Of a DNA stretch of 64,000 nucleotides, positions 48,901-56,202 are shown piece by piece. Position 1 is the first letter of the stretch, and every line of letters begins with the position of its first letter. The stretch comes from a virus, in the IMG/VR virus record IMGVR_UViG_3300004151_000007, positions 18,099 to 82,098 of that record; one strand, 5' to 3'. The notes under the pieces were generated by a model. It was not told the origin of the DNA. It was given only the letters and a program-made list of their open reading frames with translations, and searched no databases. Position numbers and translations under genes: made by a program.

Positions 48901-50574
48901 GGGATGATGCCCATCGTCGGGAAGAACTTCCGGCCCGGGCAGCCGGTGCACCTCTGGCAACCGACCATGTCGGGCGACTATGTCGGCCGCCAGCGCGCGG
49001 TGAAACTGATCGAGCACAACCAGCGGACCATGCTGGGGCTCGGCGTCGGCTCCGGCAAGACGTCCATCAGCCTCGCCGGGTACACGCACCTCCATGCGCA
49101 GGGCAAGGCCAAGCGGGGCCTGTTCGTGGTGCCGTCGGTGGTACAGGGGCAGTTCCATGGCGAGGCCCTGACGCTGCTGGAGCCGGGCAAGTACAACTGG
49201 CACTGCGACCCGGGCGCCGGCCGGGAGGAGCGGATCAAGGCCTACAAGGATCCGGACTGCCATTTCAATGTCGTCACCCACCAAGCCTTTCGCGACGACA
49301 TCCTCCACCTCGCCAGCCAGCGGGAGGGCACCACGCCGGAGGCGGTGGCGGAGAAGCTGGACGGTATGAAGCCGGCCGAGCGGAAGGTCTATATGAGCGA
49401 CCTGCTGTCGGCTGAAGGAATCGACCACGATTATCTCGCCATTGACGAGGGCCACAACCTGTTGAACCGGGCCGGCAAGGAGAACAGCCGCATGGCCAAC
49501 GTCATCGACGGCGTGGCCCATGGGATGCCCTACTACGTCAACATGACCGCCGATCCGGTGAAGAACGATTCGTCGGAAGCCTTCGACGTCCTGTCGAAGA
49601 TGGACCCGGAACGCTACCACGACCGCGAAGCCTTCATGCGCAAGTATGGCGTCAACACTGCCGCCAGCGCTGACGCGCTGCGCCACGAGATGGCGCGGCA
49701 CTTCTACACCGGCCGGATCGACCCTGGGGTGAAGGCCACCAATCGGGAGGTGACGGTTCAACTCGACCAAGCGCAGCACGCTCGGCTGAAGACGCTGGAC
49801 GATGCCGTTGCGCGGGCGCGGCTGGCCCGGATGAAGGGCGGGGTGGACCTGGAGGCGGTCAAGACGCTCTCCCCCTCCTCTTTTGAGGACGTGCCGGAGG
49901 CCCAGCATGAAGCGGTTGCGCGGGAACTCCAGAAGAACATCGGGATCGTTCACAACACCGCGATCCACCACGCGATTAACGGCGGGGCGAAGACCGAGGC
50001 GCTGGCCAAGGTGGCTGCGGAACGGAAGGGCAAGCCGGGCGTCGTCTTCGTCCATTCCCTCGACCGCGTGAACGAGGTCGCAGATCGGCTGCGCAAGGAA
50101 GGGCACAAGGTCGCCACCCTCACCGGGGCCCATTCGTCACAGGAAAAGGATCGGATCAAGCGCGGGTTCCAGTCCGGGCAGCACGACATCATCATCCTGT
50201 CCGACGCCGGCGCCGTTGGGGCCAATCTCCAGCGCGGGCAATGGCTGGTGCAGTACGACACGCCAATGACCGCCATGGTGCATGCCCAGAGGCGGGGGCG
50301 CATCCATCGCGTCGGGCAGAAGAACGACGTCGAGCTGCTGGACTTGGTCGCCGATCATCCGGCGGAGCGTCGAGCGCGGAAACGCCTGACGGAGAAGTAC
50401 GAGCTGCGCGACATCATGACGAGCCCGCTTGAAGGGCTCGATGACCGCGGCGTGGCCGGCTATCTCAACCGGGCCCGCGCTGGCCAGCTTGACGCGGAAC
50501 AACCGCATTTCGTGCCGGCCGGAGATGCTGACGTGCCGGACCTGGAGGAGGAGGAGCAGACGAGCCTATTTTAG
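45961..50574 (+). CDS. Large Snf2-type helicase, virion-associated candidate
   Basis: A 1,537-residue protein. The N-terminus has AILFLNLSARLAKALGHG and a W-rich hairpin. Residues about 70-330 are Lys/Glu/Ala-rich coiled coil. The helicase occupies about 980-1510: Walker A GVGSGKTS about 1028, AIDEGHNLL about 1161, FVHSLDRVNEVADRL, and motif VI HAQRRGRIHRVGQ about 1441. It lacks a visible methyltransferase motif, unlike its larger neighbour. The pairing with that gene, the shared N-terminal motif and the leaderless late promoter suggest both are packaged and act on DNA at entry or during packaging. Confidence 0.8.
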   Translation: MTQTSAILFLNLSARLAKALGHGQRWITVHPNGRDEKGVPVLIQQNPDGSARVVGGAGGKLNYLKLNGVRSEAEYKEDARKRSEGRRALKKVKQEEDRKAGLTKSKKAAKDAIKSQVRQHQQEFVRTVAEALGWKQEELELPPTKLANLSETAQKKAVAKHQREVFHRAQEAVETQRQMLVADAEARDAAGLGEVKLTTDNPEEITVQDLAPAGETGKGLGYTTDYGKRAEAAGLTEQDLKEEAAAAKPLPKNQPKAGEPSASEKRKATGAKIAAELETVRDTAPKVDPRQTVEAKKAVELMQAAKKLKAVQKAAAEQNRKVDDAKEPVEPNAYVLEVGNSAVESDVVKDLENDLRTLRTRAFLEEVGRMTGPNQESLGRHIGVGAYNSINSLALAAGGSSMVDRSVVDVLGVAGASQVLARRLAADLTPDELEHVRQAMGAYHVDHYMRLSDESLREARQWHEMAHEIEVGEASNGAELTVAQELNAKRRDFIGHAQRVLGTSLGEMEANAALVVALEQPKKDKITVSLGTTTVEDAIRQARAIGLERGEYQVEKVGASTMLTVHGAGMDKLAQPVAKADLLRTKGAMDIINGHADEDDWLPHGVARRPDMAMQVKPGTALRLAQPFPDQPSDLEGAIRSYIGGRTADGDAPADIMSDLLSEETLRKASDRDAFMAALERVAPLRGGDGKMIRAEAYQGDFERLADDYVQQLGGDRSPLHRQKFDVDQVAVDALHRALAEHPDGVAAFKPIGELTPQDQRALRETFAREYGKSDPEAESLRAELEKMDASEPEREVDDMFGRGTNPAWTEWQGKRNELAERVNKATMNWQRYLAVMGSPANAYAAMQDVVKSKVLRSFADHHNRLRPGQPLKTGRTVIAHDLHHLDALDADARERRLAQHRNLVDSLRNRVAGKYASGAVADKIQVSRAARLAEEQAQMGFFGATETPAPTAEDEVPTERPLELGERHTIGHAAERQVAGMMPIVGKNFRPGQPVHLWQPTMSGDYVGRQRAVKLIEHNQRTMLGLGVGSGKTSISLAGYTHLHAQGKAKRGLFVVPSVVQGQFHGEALTLLEPGKYNWHCDPGAGREERIKAYKDPDCHFNVVTHQAFRDDILHLASQREGTTPEAVAEKLDGMKPAERKVYMSDLLSAEGIDHDYLAIDEGHNLLNRAGKENSRMANVIDGVAHGMPYYVNMTADPVKNDSSEAFDVLSKMDPERYHDREAFMRKYGVNTAASADALRHEMARHFYTGRIDPGVKATNREVTVQLDQAQHARLKTLDDAVARARLARMKGGVDLEAVKTLSPSSFEDVPEAQHEAVARELQKNIGIVHNTAIHHAINGGAKTEALAKVAAERKGKPGVVFVHSLDRVNEVADRLRKEGHKVATLTGAHSSQEKDRIKRGFQSGQHDIIILSDAGAVGANLQRGQWLVQYDTPMTAMVHAQRRGRIHRVGQKNDVELLDLVADHPAERRARKRLTEKYELRDIMTSPLEGLDDRGVAGYLNRARAGQLDAEQPHFVPAGDADVPDLEEEEQTSLF

Positions 50575-50610
50575 GAACTCTGCTCTCCATGAACGAGGGT
50601 TGATGAATTA

Positions 50611-50943
50611 TCAGACAGCATCGGCGATTGCGGCCGTGCTGGCGAGTTGGGCGCGTTCGTCATCGGAAGGGTCGGGAAGGAGACGGAGCAGGCAAGCCGC
50701 CGCCATCTGTCGGGCTCTTCCGGCAGTTGGCGCCTCCCCCCAGTCGCGTGCCGGCCCGCTGGCGTGACGCTGCGGTGCCCATACCGTCCATTCCCACCGG
50801 CCTGCGGCTTGCCACTCGATGATGGCATACCAACCTGACCACCATTCTCCGGCGTAGGGGTCGGCCGGTTTGGGATCTCCCGCGCGGACGTCCAGCAGCA
50901 GGCGGCGGCTATTCGGGGCAGGTTTCCATGCGAGCGAAGCCAT
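50611..50943 (-). CDS. Hypothetical protein, leftward
   Basis: A 110-residue protein with a Trp-rich centre (GEWWSGWYAIIEWQAAGRWEW, in part) of beta-strand character and a helical C-terminus (RARQMAAACLLRLLP). No family recognised. GAGGACC precedes the ATG. It is the last of three leftward genes (51684-50611) that interrupt the late region. Confidence 0.6.
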   Translation of the reverse strand: MASLAWKPAPNSRRLLLDVRAGDPKPADPYAGEWWSGWYAIIEWQAAGRWEWTVWAPQRHASGPARDWGEAPTAGRARQMAAACLLRLLPDPSDDERAQLASTAAIADAV

Positions 50944-50982
50944 GGGGCAGGTCCTCGTATAGGTTCGGGGGCGGATAGACGG

Positions 50983-51180
50983 TTAGGGCAGCAGCGGAAG
51001 CTGCGGAGCCTTGCCTGTGGCGACAAGACCCTCGTATTCGGCGAGCCGCTCGTCATCGGTCTTCCAGGCGCCAGCACCGACCGGCGAGCGATAGACATGC
51101 TCGTTCAGCAGCATGTTGCGGGCGATCCGGATGTTGCCTTTATCGATCTGCCGCTGCACGGCTACGGGGTAGGCCATCAT
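50983..51180 (-). CDS. Small hypothetical protein, leftward
   Basis: A predicted 65-residue helical protein (VQRQIDKGNIRIARNMLLNEHVY; DDERLAEYEGLV). AAAGGAG lies 8 nt before the ATG at 51180. No family recognised. It lies between the HD-domain gene and 50943 in the same leftward unit. Confidence 0.6.
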   Translation of the reverse strand: MMAYPVAVQRQIDKGNIRIARNMLLNEHVYRSPVGAGAWKTDDERLAEYEGLVATGKAPQLPLLP

Positions 51181-51207
51181 CCTCTCCACTCCTTTCGGAT
51201 TGCTTCG

Positions 51208-51684
51208 TTACAGCGCGCGTTCAAGGACTGCCCGGGCGGGCGCGTATTTCTCGGCGACCATCCGCGGCCCTGCGGCAATCGCCGCGACCCGGACAGGATC
51301 GCTGTTGTCCAGGTTGTCCGCCAGCTTCACCCGGATCGCCGAGACGTTGCCGCTCGCGGCGATCCGCCCGACCCACTCCAGGTAGCTCCCTTCCGGGTTC
51401 AGGTTCCGGCTGACGAGCTGGATGGCGACGATGGCGTCCTCCTCCACCCCCAGCGCCCGCAGACTTTCGGGCGTCATGCCCGCGTCCTCGATCGTGTCGT
51501 GCAGCAGCGCGGCCTGGACCTGGGCCTTCGTCGCATCGGGGAACCGCTCGACCAGCCGCCGGGCGACCCGCTCCAGGTGCGTCCAGTAGGGCGCCCCCGC
51601 CTTGTCGACCTGCCCGCTGTGCAGCCGCTGCGCCAATGCCAGCGTCTCCCGGTACCACCCCGCGCTCTCCAGCTTCATTCCCAT
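51208..51684 (-). CDS. HD-domain (SpoT/MESH1-like) phosphohydrolase
   Basis: A 158-residue single-domain HD hydrolase. It shows AGAPYWTHLERVARRL (first His), ALLHDTIEDAG (HD-ED motif, about residues 65-75) and VKLADNLDN (SpoT-like, about 126-134). The size and motifs match small alarmone hydrolases that degrade (p)ppGpp or NADPH-like nucleotides. A phage copy could lower alarmone levels during stress or lysogeny. ATG 51684 has GAGAGGAG upstream. It is divergent from the ASCH gene across a triple operator, so it is separately regulated. Confidence 0.78.
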   Translation of the reverse strand: MGMKLESAGWYRETLALAQRLHSGQVDKAGAPYWTHLERVARRLVERFPDATKAQVQAALLHDTIEDAGMTPESLRALGVEEDAIVAIQLVSRNLNPEGSYLEWVGRIAASGNVSAIRVKLADNLDNSDPVRVAAIAAGPRMVAEKYAPARAVLERAL

Positions 51685-51715
51685 GACACGCACTCCTCTC
51701 TGACACCTCCGATGA

Positions 51716-51797
51716 TGCGCGCAACGCGCATTGAATGCAAGGTTGTTAATGCGCGCAACGCGCATTTTATGTTTGCCATCGGTGCGCGTGACGCGCA
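51716..51797. promoter_or_regulatory. Triple operator TGCGCG-N3-CGCGCA
   Basis: Three 15-bp palindromes (51716-51730, 51750-51764 and 51783-51797) have identical 6-bp arms and a 3-bp centre. They are spaced 34 and 33 bp apart, about three helical turns, so they lie on one face. They fill the gap between the leftward HD gene and the rightward ASCH/HTH genes. The 81-residue HTH protein at 52116 is a candidate binder. Confidence 0.75.
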
Positions 51798-51824
51798 TAG
51801 TTAAGCGTGACGCTGGAGGAAAAC

Positions 51825-52103
51825 ATGAAAGCCTTGTTCATTCCCCTCACCGGCCAATGGTACGACGCCTTCGACGCGGGGGCCAAAGAAGAGGAGTTCA
51901 GCCCCTATGGACCGCGCTGGAACGAGCGGACCTGTGCGGTCGGCCGTGCGGTGACGCTGTCCCGCGGCTATGGGAAGCATCACCGGCTGTCGGGCGAAGT
52001 CGTGGGCTTTCGCGTGGTCGGGCCGGAGGAGCACGACGCCATCCGCTCCATCTATCCGATGGGTGATCGCTTCGCCGCGATCAGAATCCGCGTCGCACGC
52101 TGA
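51825..52103 (+). CDS. ASCH-domain-like protein
   Basis: A 92-residue protein. MKALFIPLTGQWYDAFDAGAK, shown here in part as its first 10 residues MKALFIPLTG, leads into a beta-rich core with RWNERTCAVGRAVTLSRGYG and a closing FAAIRIRVAR. This is the layout of ASCH (PUA-like) domains, which bind RNA or modified bases and include some nucleases. Phage members are of unknown function. GGAGG precedes ATG 51825. It lies directly behind the triple operator. Confidence 0.6.
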   Translation: MKALFIPLTGQWYDAFDAGAKEEEFSPYGPRWNERTCAVGRAVTLSRGYGKHHRLSGEVVGFRVVGPEEHDAIRSIYPMGDRFAAIRIRVAR

Positions 52104-52115
52104 CCTGGAGGCCAC

Positions 52116-52361
52116 ATGGAACCCACTGCTTTCCGCGCCATGTTGACCGATGCCGGACTCCGGCAGAACCAGCTTGCGCGCCTGCTCGGCAAGTCCGTTG
52201 GCACCGTCAACCGGTGGTGCGTCGACCGCGACCGCGCCGATCACCTCGCGGCGCCACGCTATGCGGTGGCGTTCCTGGTGGCGTTCACGGCGTTGCCGAC
52301 CAAGCTACAGGCGGCCGTGCTGGCGCGGCTCCAGGAACCGGACGAGACCAAAGGGTCGTGA
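52116..52361 (+). CDS. Small HTH protein
   Basis: An 81-residue protein. Residues 3-40 form an HTH of XRE/YdaS-like form (FRAMLTDAGLRQNQLARLLG then KSVGTVNRWCVDR), followed by helices that could dimerise. It may be the regulator that binds the TGCGCG palindromes just upstream; that link rests on proximity alone. GGAGG precedes the ATG. Confidence 0.65.
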   Translation: MEPTAFRAMLTDAGLRQNQLARLLGKSVGTVNRWCVDRDRADHLAAPRYAVAFLVAFTALPTKLQAAVLARLQEPDETKGS

Positions 52362-52371
52362 CGGCAAGGTG
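52355..52371 (+). promoter_or_regulatory. GTCGTGACG promoter motif, copy 10
   Basis: Motif with A12, T16 and G17, overlapping the end of the HTH gene. ATG 52377 is exactly 22 nt after the motif start. AAGGTGA within the motif could also act as a ribosome site for a longer transcript. Confidence 0.65.
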
Positions 52372-52376
52372 ACACC

Positions 52377-52646
52377 ATGAAGCGCGCGAACATCGACAAA
52401 CACATCTCTGCTGCGAAGGGACGTCTCGTCCATCTACACGGCTTGGTTGCGAAGACGGACGAGACGGAGCGCCGCATCCTGGCGTCGGCAGAACAGCGGC
52501 TGACGGCGGTCTCCGGCGATCTGGATCGGCTGCGGCCGCGCGTGCACCTGGATCAGGACGCGGCCGGTCGGTACCAGAACCTGACGCTGGAGCGCGGGCA
52601 ATTGGAACTGGTGATCGCCAAGGCTCGCGAGGTGCTGGGATCGTGA
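52377..52646 (+). CDS. Hypothetical helical protein
   Basis: An 89-residue, all-helical charged protein (HISAAKGRLVHLHGLVAKTDE; LTLERGQLELVIAKAREVL) likely to form a coiled coil. No family recognised. It begins at promoter motif copy 10 and overlaps the next gene by 4 bp. Confidence 0.55.
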   Translation: MKRANIDKHISAAKGRLVHLHGLVAKTDETERRILASAEQRLTAVSGDLDRLRPRVHLDQDAAGRYQNLTLERGQLELVIAKAREVLGS

Positions 52647-52837
52647 AGTGCTCGCACTGCGGCGCGAATCTGGTCCACATCACCGAAAAGGGTGAACCCT
52701 TGGTGAAGAACCACGGGATCATTTTGAAGGCGGACGGCATTGCGTTGATCTGCCCGAAGTGCAAGGGCGATGTCTCCATGGGCCATGACTTGGCGAAAGC
52801 GCTCCAGTCCCGGCTGATCCTCTTTCTGAAGCGGTGA
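52643..52837 (+). CDS. Zinc-ribbon protein ending in the ILFLK motif
   Basis: A 64-residue protein with a CSHCG/CPKCKG zinc ribbon (residues 3-7 and 36-41). Its last 14 residues, LAKALQSRLILFLK plus R, match the end of the zeta-like protein (LQKALPAGGRIIFFLR). This is the clearest small carrier of the proposed packaging motif. It overlaps its neighbours at both ends. Confidence 0.65.
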   Translation: MKCSHCGANLVHITEKGEPLVKNHGIILKADGIALICPKCKGDVSMGHDLAKALQSRLILFLKR

Positions 52838-52839
52838 CC

Positions 52840-54183
52840 ATGTACCTCGTCTCCTTCTCCTCGCTCGAAAAAGCGTTCGTCCGCGGGCACCGGCGGACGT
52901 TGAACGATGGGCGGGTAATCGAGGTCCAGTCCTACACCACCAACACGCCGCAGCGGGCCGGCGGCGGACGCTCTGATTTCGCCCTGCCGAAGGTGCGCAA
53001 GATCCTGTTCATGCGCGGATCGACGCGACAGGGAGGCGCGGACACCACCGGCGACCTGTTCGCCCCGCGACCGGCGCCGGTGCCACAGCGGCCGGAGCAT
53101 ATCGGGGAGCTGACCATTGGTCAGCTTGTCGCGCGGGGGGCGAGGATTGCCGACGAGCTGGTGCCCGGCTTCGAGACCGCGTGGTCGCGCGCCGAACTGG
53201 AGGACAAGGAAACCCGACAGAAGCTGGAGGCGGAGCTTGGTGCGGTCGAGAAGCGGCGCCTGGAACATTTCAGCGAGGCCCTCAAGCCGCTCTATGAGCG
53301 CGCACAGAAGCGCTCGGCGGAAATCGCGGCGACGCTGCCGGAAGGCACGCCCGAGGATGTCTTGGTCGAGGCGTGCAACACCGATCCCGAATGTCACTCG
53401 ATCCGGGTTGCGGTTGATCGAGAGATGGCCGTGCGTCAGAGCCTCACCCAACGAGCCAAAGACTTGGCCCGTCAGCAGCAGGAAGGAGCGGCGACGGTCG
53501 GCCTCTGCACGCGCCTGCGGAAGGCGATGCAGCAGCGCGTGCAGGAGCGCGCCCGTGTCTACCTGTTGTCGGCGGCTGACGATGTCGCTGTCGGCAAGGC
53601 GAAGGAGCACAACGGGACCAAGTTTGGGCCGCTCAATGCCACCGAGAAGAAGGACATCCGGACGGCGATGAAGGACTATTTCACGACGCTCGGCATCGTG
53701 CCCACCGGGCCTGGAGGCCTGGAGCACATCGGGATCGTCGTGGATGACGCTGGCCAACCGTTCCAGCGGGCCCATGCCGGCCTCGCCACCGGCACGCTGA
53801 ACGTCGGCATGCATTTCGGTGCGGGCACCATCTGGCATGAACTGGGTCACTTCTACGAATATCACTACCCGGAGGCCTGCGCCGCCGCGCGCAACTTCCT
53901 GGCCGCCCGGCGAACGTCGACCGTTTCCAAGCCGATGGTGGAGCTGATGCCCAACATGCCGCCGGCCGCCTTCCACCCGTCGGAGTTGGCATTCGAGGAC
54001 CATTTTGTGCACGCCTATGTCGGCAAGGATTATGGCCCGAACAGCGTCACCGAAGTGATCAGCATGGGATTCGAGCGGTTCGCCACGTCGTCCTCGATGG
54101 CGGCCCTGTACCGCCAAGACCCGGAGCACTTTCTGTTCTGCTTGGCGGTCAACCACTGGCTGAAGGATCGACGCGATGTTTGA
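52840..54183 (+). CDS. Zinc metalloprotease-like virion protein
   Basis: A 447-residue protein. It begins MYLVSFSSLEKAF and a beta hairpin with GRVIEVQSYTTNTP, resembling the N-termini of the two giant helicases. Residues about 70-270 are helical. The C-terminal domain has HELGHFYEYH (zinc ligands about 333-337) and TEVISMGFERF (third-ligand Glu, about 404-414), the layout of a zincin. It may cleave phage or host proteins after entry, or process the head. ATG 52840 was chosen over an upstream GTG. Confidence 0.7.
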   Translation: MYLVSFSSLEKAFVRGHRRTLNDGRVIEVQSYTTNTPQRAGGGRSDFALPKVRKILFMRGSTRQGGADTTGDLFAPRPAPVPQRPEHIGELTIGQLVARGARIADELVPGFETAWSRAELEDKETRQKLEAELGAVEKRRLEHFSEALKPLYERAQKRSAEIAATLPEGTPEDVLVEACNTDPECHSIRVAVDREMAVRQSLTQRAKDLARQQQEGAATVGLCTRLRKAMQQRVQERARVYLLSAADDVAVGKAKEHNGTKFGPLNATEKKDIRTAMKDYFTTLGIVPTGPGGLEHIGIVVDDAGQPFQRAHAGLATGTLNVGMHFGAGTIWHELGHFYEYHYPEACAAARNFLAARRTSTVSKPMVELMPNMPPAAFHPSELAFEDHFVHAYVGKDYGPNSVTEVISMGFERFATSSSMAALYRQDPEHFLFCLAVNHWLKDRRDV

Positions 54184-54472
54184 GGCGAATCTGCTGGGCG
54201 GTCGTCTGGTCGTGCGCGCAGCCGGGCCGTGGGAACAGGTCGGGCCTGTCCAGGTGGAGGGCCACGATCTGCGCGCCCATGTGGACTTCCTGGATTGGCT
54301 GCACAATGAAGCGACCGGGCTGTTCGGCCACCTCATCGGGAACGGTGAGCGCGCCCGTCCATGCGATCTGGCGGTTGCGCTTCAAGCAGCAGCCGACCGC
54401 TGGAACCCGACCATCGTTCGAGCCGATGTGCTGCCGGGCCAGCAACGGCTTCCGTCCGGGGCTGTATCGTAA
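54176..54472 (+). CDS. Small hypothetical protein
   Basis: A 98-residue alpha-beta protein (NLLGGRLVVRAAGPWEQVG; HVDFLDWLHNEATGLFGHL). No family recognised. The ATG overlaps the end of the metalloprotease gene by 8 bp, so it may be an inhibitor or partner. A TAGGTA array overlaps the stop codon. Confidence 0.6.
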   Translation: MFEANLLGGRLVVRAAGPWEQVGPVQVEGHDLRAHVDFLDWLHNEATGLFGHLIGNGERARPCDLAVALQAAADRWNPTIVRADVLPGQQRLPSGAVS

Positions 54473-54502
54473 ATACCTATTTACCTAGGTAGCTATCTTT
54501 TA
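54471..54502. repeat. TAGGTA-type array before the capsid module
   Basis: Contains a perfect palindrome TACCTAGGTA (54482-54491) flanked by TACCTAT and TAGCTAT units. It is the sixth array and lies just before promoter motif copy 11. Confidence 0.55.
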
Positions 54503-54531
54503 GCCTACAAAAATCCACTTCGCACGCGATG

Positions 54532-54548
54532 GTCGTGACGGAACCGTA
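54532..54548 (+). promoter_or_regulatory. GTCGTGACG promoter motif, copy 11
   Basis: Motif with A12 and T16. The predicted +1 is 54554, leaving a 96-nt leader before the capsid protease gene. The leader contains a CCGGGACC/CGGCGC-rich stretch that could fold. Confidence 0.55.
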
Positions 54549-54649
54549 GGTCTTGCAACAAGGGCCTCCGGAATGACCGGGACCATAGGCCGCCCGGCGC
54601 ACTCCTCCGATGGTCGAGAGCGCGGCGGCCATTTTTGTTTGGGGCGGCG

Positions 54650-55525
54650 ATGCTGGATGTGGAGACCGAATACCTGAGCATCCCCGATATGCTCAAGGCG
54701 ACCCCCTCCGAAGAGGGCGGGGAGCGCATCCTGTATTTCGAGGCGTCGAACGAGGCCCGCGACCAACAGGGCGAAGTGGTGATGCAGAAGGCGCTGGCCG
54801 ACAGTGCCGACTTTTACCTGCGCTACGGCAACATCGACATCGACCACGTCACACAGGTCGGGGCAAAGCAAGGCATCCCGGATTATAATCTCTTCGAGAT
54901 TGGCCGTCCTGTCGATGTGCGACTGGACGGGCGCAACACCTTCGTCAAGTCGGTGATTTACCGTGGCGAAGGGCCGATGGCGGCCAAGGCCAATCAGGTC
55001 TGGTCGAGTCTCACCGACATTACCCCGCCGGCGCGCTGGTACCCCTCTGTCGGCGGCGCGATCCTGGAGCGTGTGCCGGATTTCGATCCGCTGACGCGCA
55101 CCACCCGCACGCTCATCAAGCGTGTCCGCTGGACCAACGTCGGGCTCTCCCGCACCCCGGTTAACCAGACGGTCCCGACCGTCTCCACCGTACCGTTCGG
55201 CGTCCTGGCCAAGAGTTGGGGCGCCAACGGTCTGTTGCTGGCGAAGGGCCTGGAGGCCGGGTACGGCTCGGACGCCGCCACCCTGACCGGCGGGGCCGCG
55301 CTGCGTGGCCAATCGCTGGACCGCAAGGTGCAGTCCTATTTCGACTTCCGCGACAAGCTGGCCGGCGACATCCGCAAGCGCCGTGTCCATCCCACGGCAG
55401 AGCGCATCGTCGCTCACGCCTCCTCCCACTACGGCCTGGATGGCTCCACAGCGGCCGAGTGGACCGAACGATTCCTCCGCGACCTGCATTCAGGTCTGTC
55501 CAAAACCAAGAGGACGAAGCAATGA
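54650..55525 (+). CDS. Prohead protease / head maturation protein
   Basis: A 291-residue protein. ILYFEASNEARDQQGEVVM (about residues 22-40) and IDIDHVTQVGAKQGIP (about 62-77) resemble the start and catalytic His region of head maturation proteases. VGLSRTPVNQTV, with a candidate Ser about 167, fits the S78/S14-like serine protease pattern. Residues about 201-225 (LEAGYGSDAATLTGGAALRG) nearly duplicate the N-terminus of the capsid protein. ATG 54650 is preferred over an upstream TTG. It cleaves scaffold and capsid during maturation. Confidence 0.75.
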   Translation: MLDVETEYLSIPDMLKATPSEEGGERILYFEASNEARDQQGEVVMQKALADSADFYLRYGNIDIDHVTQVGAKQGIPDYNLFEIGRPVDVRLDGRNTFVKSVIYRGEGPMAAKANQVWSSLTDITPPARWYPSVGGAILERVPDFDPLTRTTRTLIKRVRWTNVGLSRTPVNQTVPTVSTVPFGVLAKSWGANGLLLAKGLEAGYGSDAATLTGGAALRGQSLDRKVQSYFDFRDKLAGDIRKRRVHPTAERIVAHASSHYGLDGSTAAEWTERFLRDLHSGLSKTKRTKQ

Positions 55526-56172
55526 GCGATTTTCAGGCGCTGCTGGACGAGCTGGGCGCGCTTGCCAAGGCGCTGCCAGCACAGGGCGAAGACGACAAGA
55601 ACATCCAGGCAGCCGCCGGCGGCGCTGGCGGTGAAGGCGACGGCAAGGATGGCGACGGCACCGGCGGTGAAGGCGACGGCAAGGGCGGCAATCAGGAGGA
55701 GGAGGACGAGACGTTCGGCAAGTCGTTCCAGGTCACGCTGGATGACGGCACCACCGTCGATGCCTTCGACGGCACCGCCATGATGAAGGCCCTGAACAGC
55801 AAGGTGGCGCGGCTGGAGGCGAGCAATCAGGCGCTGGCCGCGGATCGTAACGCGTCCCTCCAGGTGGTGACGCAGTCCATCGAACTGATCAAGAGCCTCC
55901 AGGGCACCGTCACCAAGCTTCAGGCTGACGTCACCCGCCTCGCCGGCGCTGGCGCCGGTCGCCGCGCCGTCGTGAACGTCCTGGATAAGCCCGGCACGGG
56001 CCAGCAGCTCGCCAAGTCCGAAGGCCTGTCGGGCGGCGATCTGAGGGCGAAGGCGCTCGAAGCGCAGCGCGCCGGTCGGATCGGGGCGACCGAGGTCGCC
56101 CGTGTCGACTCCTACCTGGGCAAGTCCCTCCAGCTTCCCGCCGACCTTCTCCACGCCATCGGCGCCGTCTGA
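55522..56172 (+). CDS. Scaffolding protein
   Basis: A 216-residue protein. It has an acidic Gly-rich region (residues about 33-65) and then a coiled coil (SKVARLEASNQALAADRN; IELIKSLQGTVTKLQADV), typical of phage scaffolds. The C-terminal 60 residues (GDLRAKALEAQRAGRIGAT...) probably bind the capsid protein. It overlaps the protease gene by 4 bp and precedes the capsid gene, the standard order protease-scaffold-capsid. Confidence 0.75.
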   Translation: MSDFQALLDELGALAKALPAQGEDDKNIQAAAGGAGGEGDGKDGDGTGGEGDGKGGNQEEEDETFGKSFQVTLDDGTTVDAFDGTAMMKALNSKVARLEASNQALAADRNASLQVVTQSIELIKSLQGTVTKLQADVTRLAGAGAGRRAVVNVLDKPGTGQQLAKSEGLSGGDLRAKALEAQRAGRIGATEVARVDSYLGKSLQLPADLLHAIGAV

Positions 56173-56202
56173 TTCTCAACCGGCTTTTCTGAAGAGGCTT
56201 CT

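Noticed and set aside
46006-50133. Antisense open frame of 1,375 codons opposite the large helicase gene
   Set aside because: It mirrors the GC-rich third positions of the real gene, is low in complexity (HLR/RLR-rich) and has no domain, ribosome site or promoter.
50571-51098. Leftward open frame of 175 codons overlapping 50611-50943
   Set aside because: Arg/Pro/Ser-rich composition and no ribosome site. The alternative frame 50611-50943 has a good ribosome site and protein-like sequence.
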